Assembly (NCBI GenBank): GCA_007121455.1
Contig: SKKN01000067.1
Coordinates: forward strand, 1-39,744
Origin: Gemmatimonadota bacterium
GTDB lineage: Bacteria > Gemmatimonadota > Gemmatimonadetes > Longimicrobiales > Gaopeijiaceae
Reading direction: 5' to 3'
DNA: 39,744 nucleotides
Shown: one piece after another, positions 1 to 8,346 of the stretch
Layout of the letters: every line of letters begins with the position of its first letter
Position numbering within the stretch: the first letter of the stretch is position 1
The notes under the pieces: model-generated
Databases searched by the model: none
What the model was told of the DNA's origin: nothing
The model's input: the letters and a program-made list of their open reading frames with translations, nothing else
Program-made: the position numbers and the translations under genes

Positions 1-134
<134 letters not shown>

Positions 135-151
135 TCACTTTTGGTCGTGCA

Positions 152-223
152 AGCTCTGGGAGGGAATTGAACCCTCGACCTCTTCCTTACCAAGGAAGCG
201 CTCTACCACTGAGCTACCAGAGC
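152..223 (-). tRNA. tRNA-Thr (anticodon GGT)
   Basis: Cloverleaf on the minus strand with a 7-bp acceptor stem (GCTCTGG / CCAGAGC, plus positions 217-223 and 153-159), a GTTCAA-type T-loop and anticodon GGT (plus ACC at 189-191). The 3' CCA is not encoded, so it must be added by a nucleotidyltransferase. It is the last tRNA before tuf. Confidence 0.95.
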
Positions 224-262
224 GCAACTCCCCGAGAGCACCTGCGCCCCGGAGAGCCGTGA

Positions 263-336
263 AGCGGGAGACGGGACTCGAACCCGCGACCCTCAGCTTG
301 GAAGGCTGACGCTCTAGCCAACTGAGCTACTCCCGC
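263..336 (-). tRNA. tRNA-Gly (anticodon TCC)
   Basis: Cloverleaf on the minus strand with acceptor stem GCGGGAG / CTCCCGC (330-336 with 264-270), T-loop GGTTCGAGTCC and anticodon TCC (plus GGA at 300-302). CCA is not encoded. It is the third tRNA of the Thr-Tyr-Gly-Thr-tuf unit. Confidence 0.95.
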
Positions 337-406
337 AACCGGTGCCATTCTGCAAAAACGCTGCCGCTTGTCGCTGTCGCGCGGCGGGGCTCCCGGGGCG
401 CCTCAG

Positions 407-489
407 TGGTGGGGGTAGGATTCGAACCTACGAAGGCATAAGCCAGCAGATTTACAGTCTGCCCCCGTTGACCGCTTGGGTACCCCACC
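407..489 (-). tRNA. tRNA-Tyr (anticodon GTA)
   Basis: An 83-nt class II tRNA with a long variable arm, acceptor stem GGTGGGG / CCCCACC (483-489 with 408-414), anticodon GTA within ACTGTAAAT, and T-arm GTAGGTTCGAATCCTAC. CCA is not encoded. It is the second tRNA of the cluster. Confidence 0.95.
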
Positions 490-554
490 TCGATCCCACC
501 CGTCCATCACGCAAAAAATGGCTTCGCCCTGCCCCTTCCATGGCCGGGCGAAGG

Positions 555-627
555 AGCTGACGGAGGGATTCGAACCCTCAACCTGCCGCTTACAAGGCGG
601 CTGCTCTGCCAGTTGAGCTACGTCAGC
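555..627 (-). tRNA. tRNA-Thr (anticodon TGT)
   Basis: Cloverleaf on the minus strand with acceptor stem GCTGACG / CGTCAGC (621-627 with 556-562), anticodon TGT flanked by CCT and AAG, and T-loop GGTTCGAATCC. CCA is not encoded. It is the first gene of the tRNA-tuf unit and starts about nine bases after the predicted transcription start. Confidence 0.95.
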
Positions 628-642
628 GAAACAGAGCCTTAC

Positions 643-671
643 ATTATATTCCAGGCCCCGGAGGGTGTCAA
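643..671 (-). promoter_or_regulatory. Perfect consensus sigma-70 promoter for the tRNA-tuf unit
   Basis: On the minus strand the -35 box TTGACA (666-671) and the -10 box TATAAT (643-648) are both exact and are separated by exactly 17 bp. Transcription would start near 636, just ahead of tRNA-Thr(TGT) at 627. This shows that the tRNA-tuf unit can be transcribed independently of the upstream cysS gene. Confidence 0.9.
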
Positions 672-730
672 CGGCCTCCACAACCCTTTCGAATGATTCC
701 ACTCCCGGGACTCCCCGCGCACTCCAGCGC

Positions 731-2185
731 CTACCCCACGAGGGGCCTCGTGCCCACATGCTTCCATCGCGTTCCCCGGGAGGAATCCTCCAGCACGATC
801 CCGCGCTCAGCGAGCTCGTCCCGGATCGCATCGGCCCGGCTGAAATCTTTCGACCGCCTTGCTTCTTCACGCTCTCCGATCCGGTCCTCGATCCAGTGCC
901 GGGTCTCCGCATCGACGGTCCGGCTCTGCCCTGCCACCTCGAGGAGACCCAACACCTCGTCCATGGAACCCAGCACCTCCAGGACGCGCTCCGCCTCCTC
1001 GGGTGGAACGCGATCCCCTTTCCGGTCCAGGATTCCGTTTCCCTCGGATACGAACGAGAAGAGGGCGCCCAACCCGCCAGGGACGTTGAGGTCGTCGGCG
1101 AGCGCCCCCTCGAAGCGCTCGAGCGCCTCTTCGGCCTTCCCACCGATCCCCGAGATCGCCGCAGAGGGATCCGTGTGCACCTCCTCGACCCGGTCGCGGA
1201 AATCGATCAAGCGCTGGACCGCTCGGCCCGACCCTTCGAGCCCCTCGCGCCCGAAGGCCAGCTCGCTTCGGTAGTGGGCGGAGAGGAGTTGGTGTCTCAG
1301 CGCCGCGGGGTCGACCCCCTGCTCGAGCAGATCCTGGACGGTGACGGTGTTCCCGCGGGACTTGGACATCTTCTCGTCGGCGAAGCGGAGGTGCCTCACA
1401 TGGAGCCAGTACCGTACGAAGGGCTTGCCGGTGGCGCCTTCGGACTGAGCGATCTCATCCTCGTGATGAGGAAAGACGAGGTCCTCCCCGCCGAGGTGGA
1501 TGTCCAGAGTCTCCCCTACCTCGGCAAGGCTCATCGCAGAGCATTCGAGGTGCCATCCCGGGCGTCCCTCTCCCCAGGGCGCCGGCCACGCGGCCCCCGC
1601 CTCCCGATCCTCCGGTTTCGAGGCCTTCCACAGAGCGAAGTCCCGGACATCGTCCTTGCCGTACTCGTCCTCCGACACGCGCTCGCCCCGACGGGCCTCG
1701 TCCAGGTTCTTGCGCGACAGCTTTCCGTATTCCGGAAAGCTCGTGATATCGAAGAAAACCGAGCCGTCGTCGGTTCGGTATGCGTGCCCCTTCTCGAGCA
1801 ACCTTTCCACGAGAGCGATCATCTCGTCGACGTAGGCGGTCGCGCGGGGATATCGGTCCGCTCGCCGAATCCCGAGCGCATCCGCCTCCTCGAGGATCGC
1901 CTGGGCGAAAGGCTCCGTATACTCCGAAATCGTCTTCCCCTCGGCCACAGCCGCACGGATCGTCTTGTCGTCCACATCGGTGAGGTTCATCACGAAGCGG
2001 ACGTCGTATCCCTTCCACTCCAGGTACCGATGGACGAGGTCGTAGAAGACGAAGCTGCGGAAGTTGCCGACGTGCGCGTGGTCGTAGATGGTGGGGCCGC
2101 AGGCGTAGACGCCGGCCCGGCCATGTTCCAGCGGCTCGAAGGGCTCGAGGCTGCGCGTGAGTGTGTTGAAGAGACGTAGACGCAT
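731..2185 (-). CDS. cysS: Cysteine--tRNA ligase
   Basis: A 484-residue class I aminoacyl-tRNA synthetase that charges tRNA(Cys) in the cytoplasm. The translation shows the zinc-binding Cys29 in YACGPTIYDHAHVGNF, whose HVGN (residues 38-41) is the HIGH-type ATP motif. EKMSKSRGN near residue 272 is the KMSKS loop, and HLGGEDLVFPHHEDEIAQ matches the conserved zinc/cysteine-recognition region. Length is normal for the family. The ATG at 2185 has only a weak upstream purine stretch. It follows the small secreted protein gene by 12 bp, so it is probably in the pyrD-pyrF operon. Downstream is the tRNA-tuf promoter. Confidence 0.97.
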   Translation of the reverse strand: MRLRLFNTLTRSLEPFEPLEHGRAGVYACGPTIYDHAHVGNFRSFVFYDLVHRYLEWKGYDVRFVMNLTDVDDKTIRAAVAEGKTISEYTEPFAQAILEEADALGIRRADRYPRATAYVDEMIALVERLLEKGHAYRTDDGSVFFDITSFPEYGKLSRKNLDEARRGERVSEDEYGKDDVRDFALWKASKPEDREAGAAWPAPWGEGRPGWHLECSAMSLAEVGETLDIHLGGEDLVFPHHEDEIAQSEGATGKPFVRYWLHVRHLRFADEKMSKSRGNTVTVQDLLEQGVDPAALRHQLLSAHYRSELAFGREGLEGSGRAVQRLIDFRDRVEEVHTDPSAAISGIGGKAEEALERFEGALADDLNVPGGLGALFSFVSEGNGILDRKGDRVPPEEAERVLEVLGSMDEVLGLLEVAGQSRTVDAETRHWIEDRIGEREEARRSKDFSRADAIRDELAERGIVLEDSSRGTRWKHVGTRPLVG

Positions 2186-2197
2186 AGCCTGAAAAAG

Positions 2198-2656
2198 CTA
2201 ACGAAGAAGGCGGAGCTCGGACACCCGCCACCCTGCCTCTTCCTGCTCAAATCCCACGAACACTGCTGCGGCGACCGGTTGAGAGGTCCCGGCGGGGACC
2301 GCGACCCACCGGATCTCGGCAAACCCCTTGGGCGGAATTCCGCCCGTTTCGACCACCCGGTTCACTTCCACCTCCATCGTGCGGAAGCCCCGGAGGAAAT
2401 CCCGAAGGGCCGCGACGGCACGGCGGCGGGGGAGGGGCATGCCTCCCGGCCGCTCGGCGAGATGGAGAACCACCCCAGACGAGGCGAGGAGGGCGCTGAC
2501 CTCCTCCACACGTCCATCCGCCCAATACCCCGCGAATCGAGCGGCGGTCTCGGCGAGCACCTGACGAGCCTCGGGGTCCATGTCGGGAGGCACCACGGGG
2601 GAAGGAACCGTCGTCGCAAGCACGCCGAGGGAGAGAACGGTCCAGAGGAGGGTCAT
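2198..2656 (-). CDS. Small secreted NTF2-like protein of unknown function
   Basis: A 152-residue protein with a hydrophobic N-terminus (residues 1-20, LLWTVLSLGVLATTVPSP) that looks like a signal peptide. The rest has the pattern of a small SnoaL/NTF2-like alpha+beta barrel: a helix with FAGYWADGRVEEVSALL, then strands including VVLHLAERPGG, a helix at RRRAVAALRDFLRGF, and a C-terminal GWRVSELRLLR strand. It resembles DUF4783-type proteins, but I cannot confirm the family. The ATG overlaps the pyrF stop by 4 bp, which implies translational coupling. No catalytic residues can be named. Confidence 0.72.
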   Translation of the reverse strand: MTLLWTVLSLGVLATTVPSPVVPPDMDPEARQVLAETAARFAGYWADGRVEEVSALLASSGVVLHLAERPGGMPLPRRRAVAALRDFLRGFRTMEVEVNRVVETGGIPPKGFAEIRWVAVPAGTSQPVAAAVFVGFEQEEAGWRVSELRLLR

Positions 2657-3363
2657 CGAACCTCAACCCCACGTGCCGCATCCACCTCCTGGAGAATCCC
2701 CTCGAGGGCGTGCGCCGGCTCGGCCGACCCGGTGACGGCGCGACCGACCACGAGAAAATTCGCGCCCGCCCGAACGGCCTCCGACGGCGTCGCAGTGCGC
2801 ACCTGGTCTCCGCTTGCCACCCCTTCCGGCCGGATGCCCGGCGTGACGAGGAGGAATCCCTCTCCGAGCTCGGCCCGAAGCCGCGCCACCTCCCTCGGTG
2901 AAGAGACGATCCCGTCGAGTCCGGCGTCCTGAGCGCTGCGCGCGAGGCGAAGGACCTCATCGTCCACCTGGACCTTCGAGCGATCCCACACCCGTCCAAG
3001 CTCCGCGCCATCGAGCGACGTCAGGACCGTCACGGCGAGAATCCTGGGGCCGCCCTGACCCTTCGCCTCGCGCGCGGCGTCGAGCATCGCCCGACCCCCG
3101 GTCGCGTGGACCGTCAGAAGGTCCACTCCCAGCTCACCGGCGGCGCGCACCGCTGCCCCTACCGTCTTCGGGATGTCGTGGAGCTTGAGATCCAGGAAGA
3201 CCTTCTTCCCAAGATCCCGGAGCACCTCCACGAGATCGGGCCCTTCCCGGGTGAAGAGCTCGAAGCCGACCTTGAAGAACCCCGCACGGTCCCCCAGTTC
3301 GTCGACCAACCGCAGAGCTTGCTCCCGTCTCGGCATGTCCAGGGCGATGATCACCTCAGCCAT
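2653..3363 (-). CDS. pyrF: Orotidine 5'-phosphate decarboxylase
   Basis: A 236-residue TIM barrel that decarboxylates OMP to UMP, the last step of de novo pyrimidine synthesis. The translation has the active-site tetrad in FKVG (Lys32) and FLDLKLHDIPKTV (Asp58, Lys60, Asp63), and the phosphate-binding region VTPGIRP followed by GANFLVVGRAVT near the C-terminus. I chose the ATG at 3363, which follows AGGAGAAGG; a GTG at 3369 is the alternative. The gene overlaps the end of pyrD, so the two pyrimidine genes are coupled. Confidence 0.96.
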   Translation of the reverse strand: MAEVIIALDMPRREQALRLVDELGDRAGFFKVGFELFTREGPDLVEVLRDLGKKVFLDLKLHDIPKTVGAAVRAAGELGVDLLTVHATGGRAMLDAAREAKGQGGPRILAVTVLTSLDGAELGRVWDRSKVQVDDEVLRLARSAQDAGLDGIVSSPREVARLRAELGEGFLLVTPGIRPEGVASGDQVRTATPSEAVRAGANFLVVGRAVTGSAEPAHALEGILQEVDAARGVEVR

Positions 3364-4300
3364 CCACACCCTTCTCCTGATTCATCGCCACCTCCGGAAA
3401 CACCGCGGTCGGGACGTCCCGTTCGGGAAGCCCCCCGATCCGGTCGAGACCTCTGATAACCCGGAGCGCGGCACGCGGGTCCGCGAAGGTCGCGGTGCCG
3501 ACCTGGACAAGGGAGGCTCCGGCTGCGAGGTACTCGAGCACGTGCTCGGGTCGGGACACACCCCCCACACCCACGACCGGGAGCGGGACGGACGCCACGA
3601 CAGAGCGAACGGCATGAACGCCCACTGGGCGGAGGAGCGGCCCGCTCACGCCGCCGGACCCCGCTCCGAGCGCCGACGCGCCCCCCTCCGGGCGGGAGAG
3701 GTACCCGGGGATGGTGTTCACCACCGTGATTCCATCCGCTCCCGACTGGTGAGCGAGGCCGGCCATGCGTGGAAAATCCGGGGTGTTCGGAGCGAGTTTC
3801 GCCACGAGGGGACGATCCGTCCGTTCCCGGACCCGACCCAGGACCTCGACGAGAGCCTCCGGGTCGAGGGCGAAGGGGAGGCTCGAGCGGCGGGCGTCGT
3901 TCGGACAGGAAAGGTTCAACTCGTAGCCCACGAAGCCGGCCTCACCATCCAGGCGGAGCACGATCTCCTCGAACTCCTCGGGCGAGTGGCCGGCCACGCT
4001 GACGAACACCTTCGCCCGCCGAACCCGCTCCCGGATCCACGGAAGCTTCTCCTTCCTCACCACCTCCACACCGGGGTTCGCGAGGCCGATCGAGTTGAGC
4101 ATCCCGCCGGGGAACTCCGAAACCCTCGGAGCCGGATTCCCCCAGCGAGGCTCGAGCGTGACGGACTTCGTCACGAAGCCGCCCAGGACGTCCAGATCCA
4201 GGACCTCGGACAGTTCCCGACCGAAGCCGCACGTCCCCGCTGCGAGGAGTACCGGGTTCGCGAAGGAGACGCCGAAGATCTCACGCACGAGCGGGGTCAT
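3356..4300 (-). CDS. pyrD: Dihydroorotate dehydrogenase, class 1 (probably 1B catalytic subunit)
   Basis: A 314-residue FMN flavoprotein that oxidises dihydroorotate to orotate. Class 1 is shown by the catalytic cysteine in ELNLSCPN (Cys132) where class 2 enzymes carry serine. Lys45 in GFVTKSVT and the FMN-binding VVGVGGV and GASLVQVGTA segments are also present. Length and the lack of an N-terminal membrane helix fit a soluble class 1B PyrD. Such enzymes usually work with the PyrK electron-transfer subunit, but no pyrK lies nearby. The gene is overlapped by pyrF downstream and lies 40 bp after smpB. Confidence 0.95.
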   Translation of the reverse strand: MTPLVREIFGVSFANPVLLAAGTCGFGRELSEVLDLDVLGGFVTKSVTLEPRWGNPAPRVSEFPGGMLNSIGLANPGVEVVRKEKLPWIRERVRRAKVFVSVAGHSPEEFEEIVLRLDGEAGFVGYELNLSCPNDARRSSLPFALDPEALVEVLGRVRERTDRPLVAKLAPNTPDFPRMAGLAHQSGADGITVVNTIPGYLSRPEGGASALGAGSGGVSGPLLRPVGVHAVRSVVASVPLPVVGVGGVSRPEHVLEYLAAGASLVQVGTATFADPRAALRVIRGLDRIGGLPERDVPTAVFPEVAMNQEKGVDG

Positions 4301-4340
4301 CGGGGACCAGGCCGACCTTCGACCCCGGTGGAGCTCGACC

Positions 4341-4808
4341 TCATCCCCCGTGATCCCTTATGGCCCGCCGGGCCTCCATCTCCTGGGTTTTCCGCTTCAG
4401 CTTCTCACGCTTGTCGTGCAGCTTCTTCCCCCGTCCGAGGGCCAGCGTTACCTTCGCCTTCCCACGGCGGAAGTAGATGTCGAGAGGGACGAGGGTGAGG
4501 CCCTTTTCCTCCACCTTGCCGATGAGCCGCCGGATCTCGTCCCCGCGGAGGAGGAGCTTGCGGGTCCGGGTCGGATCTCCGTTCCACCGGTTCGCCTGCT
4601 CATAGGGAGCGATGTAGAGGCTGTAGAGCCAGACCTCCCCGCCCTCGACCCGACCGAACGCGTCCTGGAAGCTGACCTTGCCCTCCCGGAGCGACTTCAC
4701 CTCGGGTCCCTTCAACACGAGCCCGGCCTCCATGGTCTCGAGCACCTCGTACTCGTGCCGCGCCTTCCGGTTGCGGGCTACGACCCGTCTGCCCCCTTCC
4801 TCGGCCAT
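4341..4808 (-). CDS. smpB: SsrA-binding protein SmpB
   Basis: A 155-residue protein that binds tmRNA and brings it to stalled ribosomes for trans-translation. Conserved segments are NRKARHEYEV at residues 13-22, GLVLKGPEVKSLREGK, LYIAPYEQAN and LVPLDIYFRRGKAKV, followed by a basic tail (GRGKKLHDKREKLKRK) that inserts into the ribosome. Length is normal. It lies 12 bp after the BrkB-transpeptidase gene. I saw no tmRNA gene (ssrA) in the window. Confidence 0.97.
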   Translation of the reverse strand: MAEEGGRRVVARNRKARHEYEVLETMEAGLVLKGPEVKSLREGKVSFQDAFGRVEGGEVWLYSLYIAPYEQANRWNGDPTRTRKLLLRGDEIRRLIGKVEEKGLTLVPLDIYFRRGKAKVTLALGRGKKLHDKREKLKRKTQEMEARRAIRDHGG

Positions 4809-4820
4809 CCGATCCCGGCC

Positions 4821-5492
4821 TCAGTAGAGGAGGACGGGGGTCCCCACCTCGACGAGGTGGTAGAGCTCCCGGGCCGCCTCGTTCGTGAGGCGAATGCAGC
4901 CATGGGAGATCCGGCGGGCCTCCGGATCCGGATCGAGGAGCAACTCCGGCCGATCCGTCCCGTGGATTGCGATGCCGTCTCCGAGATAGAGGGCCGTGGT
5001 GCCGAGAGTGCCGGGAATCCGACGCGAGGAATGGTTCCTCGCCGGGACGGGAATCCCGCGCTGCACGAAGTACCAATCGGGGGCGACCCACACCGGGTCC
5101 TTCTCCATCCGATGGACGCGCATCACGCCGACGGGGGTCGTGAAGGTCCACTCCTGCCCGGCTCCGGCGAGCTGGAACCCGTGCCCCGTCCCGGCGGGCG
5201 CAGACCAGATGATCCGATCTTCCTTCGCGACGAAGACCCGATTCTCCGCCAGATGGACGATCACGTACACGCCCTCGTAGTCGATCAGGGGACGATCGAG
5301 CGTGAGTTCGCGCTCCAGAACCCGATCGGAAAAAACCACCTCGCCGTTTCCGTTCGTTCCGTTCGTGGAGTAGCTCTGCCCGTTGGTGGAGAGACCCTGG
5401 GCAACGGCAGCACCCGGGGAGAGGAGAAACGCCAGGAGGATCATCGAGATCGGTCCGGCCTTCAGGCCGGCGCCCCTTTCATTCACTCCCAT
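4821..5492 (-). other. Possible nested reading frame: free L,D-transpeptidase from an internal start
   Basis: The ATG at 5490-5492 is codon 306 of the fusion and begins a 223-residue in-frame product. Its N-terminus is a textbook signal peptide: basic n-region, hydrophobic ISMILLAFLL core and AVA cleavage site. It is preceded by AAGGAGA (5499-5505) with 7 bp to the ATG. The cell may therefore make both a membrane-tethered and a released periplasmic enzyme. This is inference from the start signals only. Confidence 0.5.
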
Positions 5493-6407
5493 TCGCCGTC
5501 TCCTTCGCTTGCCGTAGACGTGGCCGATCAGGCCGCCGAGGATGAACACCAGTGAACCATAATAGATCCAGAAGAAGAGCACCGCGAACGTGGTCAGATT
5601 CCCGTACGCGGTGGAGAAGTCGGCGATCTCCGTCGCATACCACGCAAAAGCCGCCTTCATGATCTCGAAGGTGATCGCGGTGACCGTCGCGGCCACGATC
5701 GAGGTACGGATCCCGGTCCGCTTCACCGGGAGGTACCGGTAGACGAGGAAGAAGAGGACCCAGGCGGAGCCGAGCTCCAGACTGCTCGCTACGAGCCGCT
5801 GTGTGACCGCGGCCCCCCACCCCTCGAGCCCGAGGAGGTCGACACCAAGGTCCCGGACGGCACGCACGCCCACGGTGATCCCGAGGTTGAGAAGCACGAG
5901 GACGCCGCCGACGAGCACGATGAGCGCGTCGAAGAGCTTGCCCTGGACGATCCCCCGGTCCTCGTCCAACTCGAAGACCTGGCGGAGGACGACTCGGATC
6001 GTACCCGAGAGCCGTGTGGAGATCCAGAGGAAGAAGAGGGCCCCCACCACGCTGAAGTTCGCGCTCTCCGCCAGCACCCCTTCGATGAGTCCCCGCACCG
6101 TCTCCTGGAGCTCGATGTCCCCCTCGATCGCGGGCAGGTACTCCAAGAGAAGGGCGAGGAGCACCTCGGAAGGCTCGCCGAGCCTCGCTCGAAGAAGCAC
6201 ACCCGCCAGGCCCACGACGAGAAGGAAGAGCGGGACGACGGCGATCACCACGTTGAAGGTGATCGCCCCGGCCATGAAGAAGAGCTCCGACTTCTCTACC
6301 GCCCGGACGAACTCCCGGATGAACGCCCATGCTCGCTCACGCCAGCTCCCGTCGACGACCTCCTCGGGTGGGGGTCGCCGGCCGCTTCGCATCTCCGCCC
6401 CGGTCAC
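4821..6407 (-). CDS. BrkB/YihY membrane protein fused to a YkuD L,D-transpeptidase
   Basis: One open frame of 528 residues with two modules. Residues about 30-300 form a YihY/BrkB multi-spanning membrane protein: FFMAGAITFNVVIAVVPL, GALFFLWISTRLSGTIR and TFAVLFFWIYYGSLVFILGG are typical. A basic stretch GKRRRRR then meets Met306, followed by a hydrophobic segment ending in AAVAQ that looks exactly like a signal peptide. Residues about 350-528 are a YkuD L,D-transpeptidase domain with the catalytic motif HGT (His482) and ISHGCIRL (Cys504), which would crosslink peptidoglycan or attach proteins to it. The topology works: the extra helix would place the catalytic domain in the periplasm. The GTG start directly abuts the YtxH gene stop; an ATG at 6392 is the alternative. 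A frame-joining deletion or sequencing error is possible but not required. Confidence 0.9.
   Translation of the reverse strand: MTGAEMRSGRRPPPEEVVDGSWRERAWAFIREFVRAVEKSELFFMAGAITFNVVIAVVPLFLLVVGLAGVLLRARLGEPSEVLLALLLEYLPAIEGDIELQETVRGLIEGVLAESANFSVVGALFFLWISTRLSGTIRVVLRQVFELDEDRGIVQGKLFDALIVLVGGVLVLLNLGITVGVRAVRDLGVDLLGLEGWGAAVTQRLVASSLELGSAWVLFFLVYRYLPVKRTGIRTSIVAATVTAITFEIMKAAFAWYATEIADFSTAYGNLTTFAVLFFWIYYGSLVFILGGLIGHVYGKRRRRRMGVNERGAGLKAGPISMILLAFLLSPGAAVAQGLSTNGQSYSTNGTNGNGEVVFSDRVLERELTLDRPLIDYEGVYVIVHLAENRVFVAKEDRIIWSAPAGTGHGFQLAGAGQEWTFTTPVGVMRVHRMEKDPVWVAPDWYFVQRGIPVPARNHSSRRIPGTLGTTALYLGDGIAIHGTDRPELLLDPDPEARRISHGCIRLTNEAARELYHLVEVGTPVLLY
5490..5505 (-). promoter_or_regulatory. Internal Shine-Dalgarno site and start codon inside the fusion gene
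   Basis: Reading the minus strand, AAGGAGA is followed after CGGCGA by ATG. The purine run is made by adjacent AGG and AGA arginine codons, which are uncommon in such a GC-rich gene where CGN codons dominate. The spacing of 7 bp from GGAG is ideal. Confidence 0.55.
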
Positions 6408-6827
6408 CTACGCTTCGGCTTCCCCCTCTGCTCCTTCCTTCTCCACCTCTTCCTTGGCAGCGTCCACGCCCGCCCGGTATGCCGACTTGGACCGCTCCAG
6501 CTTCTCTTCGAGCTCGTCGCGCGCCTCGACCGCGGCGCGGCGCCCCGATTCGACGGCGCCCCGAACCGAGTCGACCCGCTCCCGAACTCCGGCTCGCGCA
6601 TGGTCGATTCGGTCCTCCAGGTCCTCCTGAACCTCCCGGACCCGCTCCCCCGCAGCCTCCCTCAGCTTCGTGGCCCGCTCTTCGATCTCGCGGCGGGTTT
6701 CTTCTCCCGACCGGGGCGCGAAGAGCAGGGCGGCTCCCGCGCCGAGGAGCGCTCCGATCAGGAAGGGACCTACCCCGCTTCCCTGCCGTTCCACCACGAT
6801 GTACGCACCGTCTTCCCGTTCACGCAT
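6408..6827 (-). CDS. YtxH-domain membrane protein
   Basis: A 139-residue protein with one hydrophobic segment, GPFLIGALLGAGAALLFAP (about residues 18-36), followed by RSGEETRREIEE. This is the hallmark YtxH arrangement (gas-vesicle/stress-type small membrane protein). The rest is a long charged coiled coil rich in Glu, Arg and Ala. Function is unknown; family members are often linked to envelope or general stress. I chose the ATG at 6827, which has GAGGAG upstream; an upstream in-frame extension lacks such support. Its stop is immediately followed by the GTG of the BrkB-transpeptidase gene, so the two are probably coupled and both envelope-related. Confidence 0.85.
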   Translation of the reverse strand: MREREDGAYIVVERQGSGVGPFLIGALLGAGAALLFAPRSGEETRREIEERATKLREAAGERVREVQEDLEDRIDHARAGVRERVDSVRGAVESGRRAAVEARDELEEKLERSKSAYRAGVDAAKEEVEKEGAEGEAEA

Positions 6828-6942
6828 AGTCCGGCTCCTCTGTGTTCCCCCGATTGTGGGGGACGTGCACATCTGTCGCCCGAAACCTAAGGTAGTCCAG
6901 GCGTAAACCGGGTACAAGCGATGAGGCGGCCCGGACAGGCTC

Positions 6943-8346
6943 TTAGAGCGTCCAGCGGGGATCGGGAGGCTCGAGCTGCGGAGCTTCGAAGCCCTCCCTC
7001 CCGAGAAGGCCGTAGGTCAGCTCCTTCCCGAGTTCCACGCCCGGTTGATCGAGGGGGTCGACGCCGTAGAGCATCCCTGCATACACGGTCGCGATCTGGA
7101 AGAGCATGAAGAGCTCGCCCATCGCGCGGGCATCCAACCGCTCGACCTCGATCGTGAGGTTGGGGCGGCTCCTGCGCCGAAGGGCCTCGGCGGTGGCGGC
7201 CCGTTCCGAGTCGAGGAGGGTCTTGAGCGTCTGCCCACCCAGGTATCCCAGGCCCGGACGATCGTCATGAAGCCGGGGAACCGAAATCGGGTCCCCCATG
7301 TCGCGGACACCGAGAAAGGCGACGACCTTGTCGCGAGGTCCTTCCATGAAGAGCTGAACGAGTGAATGCTGATCGACGGCGCCCACAGCCCCGACCGGGG
7401 TAGGTCCGACTTCGACCTCCTCGCCCGCGCGGTTCCTGGCCTTGCCGAGTGATTCCGCCCAGAGTTGCTGGAACCAGAGTCGGAAGGAGCGGAGCCCCTC
7501 CGCGTACGCCATGAGCACGTGGATCGGATGGCCGAGGTCCCGGTCCGCGTGGTGAAGGAGGACGGCGAGGAGCCCGGCAGGATTTTCCGCCAGCTCGGTC
7601 GCGGTGCAGCGCTGCTCCATCGCCGCGGCCCCTTCCAGCAGGCCGTCGACATCCATCCCCGTGACGGCGGCCGGCAGAAGTCCGACCGACGAGAGGACGG
7701 AAAAGCGCCCCCCCACGTTCGGGGGCACGGCCAGGGACGGGACGCCGTAGGTCGTCGCGAGGTGCCGCAGGTCACCCCGTTCGGGATCGGTGGTGAAGAG
7801 GAAGTGCCCTCGGGCCCGCTCCTCTCCGACGAGCTCGCGAAGCCGGCCCTCCACGACGAGGAACTGAGCCATCGTCTCGGCGGTCGACCCGGATTTGCTC
7901 ACCACGTTGCAGAGCGTGCGCCGCAGGTCGAGGTGGTCGAGCACCGCATGGACGGCTGCGGGATCGGGATTCTCGAGGACGTGGAGGCGGGGGAAGTGCT
8001 CCCGGGCTTCTCCGGAGCGCTCGTTCCAGACTGGACCCAACAGAGCGTCCCGAAGCGCAAGCGTACCGAGCGTCGACCCCCCGATTCCCAGAACCAGGAT
8101 GTCCTCGAACCACTGGCCGAACGAGTCCGCGACGTCCTTGACGGACTGGATGGACTCCGCCTGGCGGGGCAGGTCGAAGAAGCCCATCTCCCCGGCCTCC
8201 CGCCGCCGGGCGACCTCCTCGTGGGCTTCCCGAAACCGCTCGGACAGCTCCCCCCCGAGGGCGTCCGGATCGACACCTCCCGTCGGGAGCCGCGGAGCCA
8301 TCATGTTGCCGAAGTCGAGCGTCAGAGCACCTGGAACCGCCGTCAT
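6943..8346 (-). CDS. pgi: Glucose-6-phosphate isomerase
   Basis: A 467-residue SIS-fold enzyme interconverting glucose-6-phosphate and fructose-6-phosphate. Diagnostic segments are LVLGIGGSTLG near residue 85, the sugar-phosphate loop VVSKSGSTAET near residue 150, NVGGRFSVLSSVGLLP, and the C-terminal GVELGKELTYGLLG, which ends with the catalytic-lysine helix region. It is of the shorter bacterial type. The start overlaps the stop of the upstream metallo-hydrolase by 4 bp, and pyruvate kinase is the gene before that, so this is a glycolysis operon. Confidence 0.96.
   Translation of the reverse strand: MTAVPGALTLDFGNMMAPRLPTGGVDPDALGGELSERFREAHEEVARRREAGEMGFFDLPRQAESIQSVKDVADSFGQWFEDILVLGIGGSTLGTLALRDALLGPVWNERSGEAREHFPRLHVLENPDPAAVHAVLDHLDLRRTLCNVVSKSGSTAETMAQFLVVEGRLRELVGEERARGHFLFTTDPERGDLRHLATTYGVPSLAVPPNVGGRFSVLSSVGLLPAAVTGMDVDGLLEGAAAMEQRCTATELAENPAGLLAVLLHHADRDLGHPIHVLMAYAEGLRSFRLWFQQLWAESLGKARNRAGEEVEVGPTPVGAVGAVDQHSLVQLFMEGPRDKVVAFLGVRDMGDPISVPRLHDDRPGLGYLGGQTLKTLLDSERAATAEALRRRSRPNLTIEVERLDARAMGELFMLFQIATVYAGMLYGVDPLDQPGVELGKELTYGLLGREGFEAPQLEPPDPRWTL

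Noticed and set aside
665-2179. 504-residue plus-strand open frame opposite cysS
   Set aside because: cysS has all family motifs; the opposite frame is a GC-rich shadow with no recognisable domain.
4301-4820. tmRNA (ssrA) near smpB
   Set aside because: The gaps around smpB are 40 bp or less, too short for a tmRNA gene.
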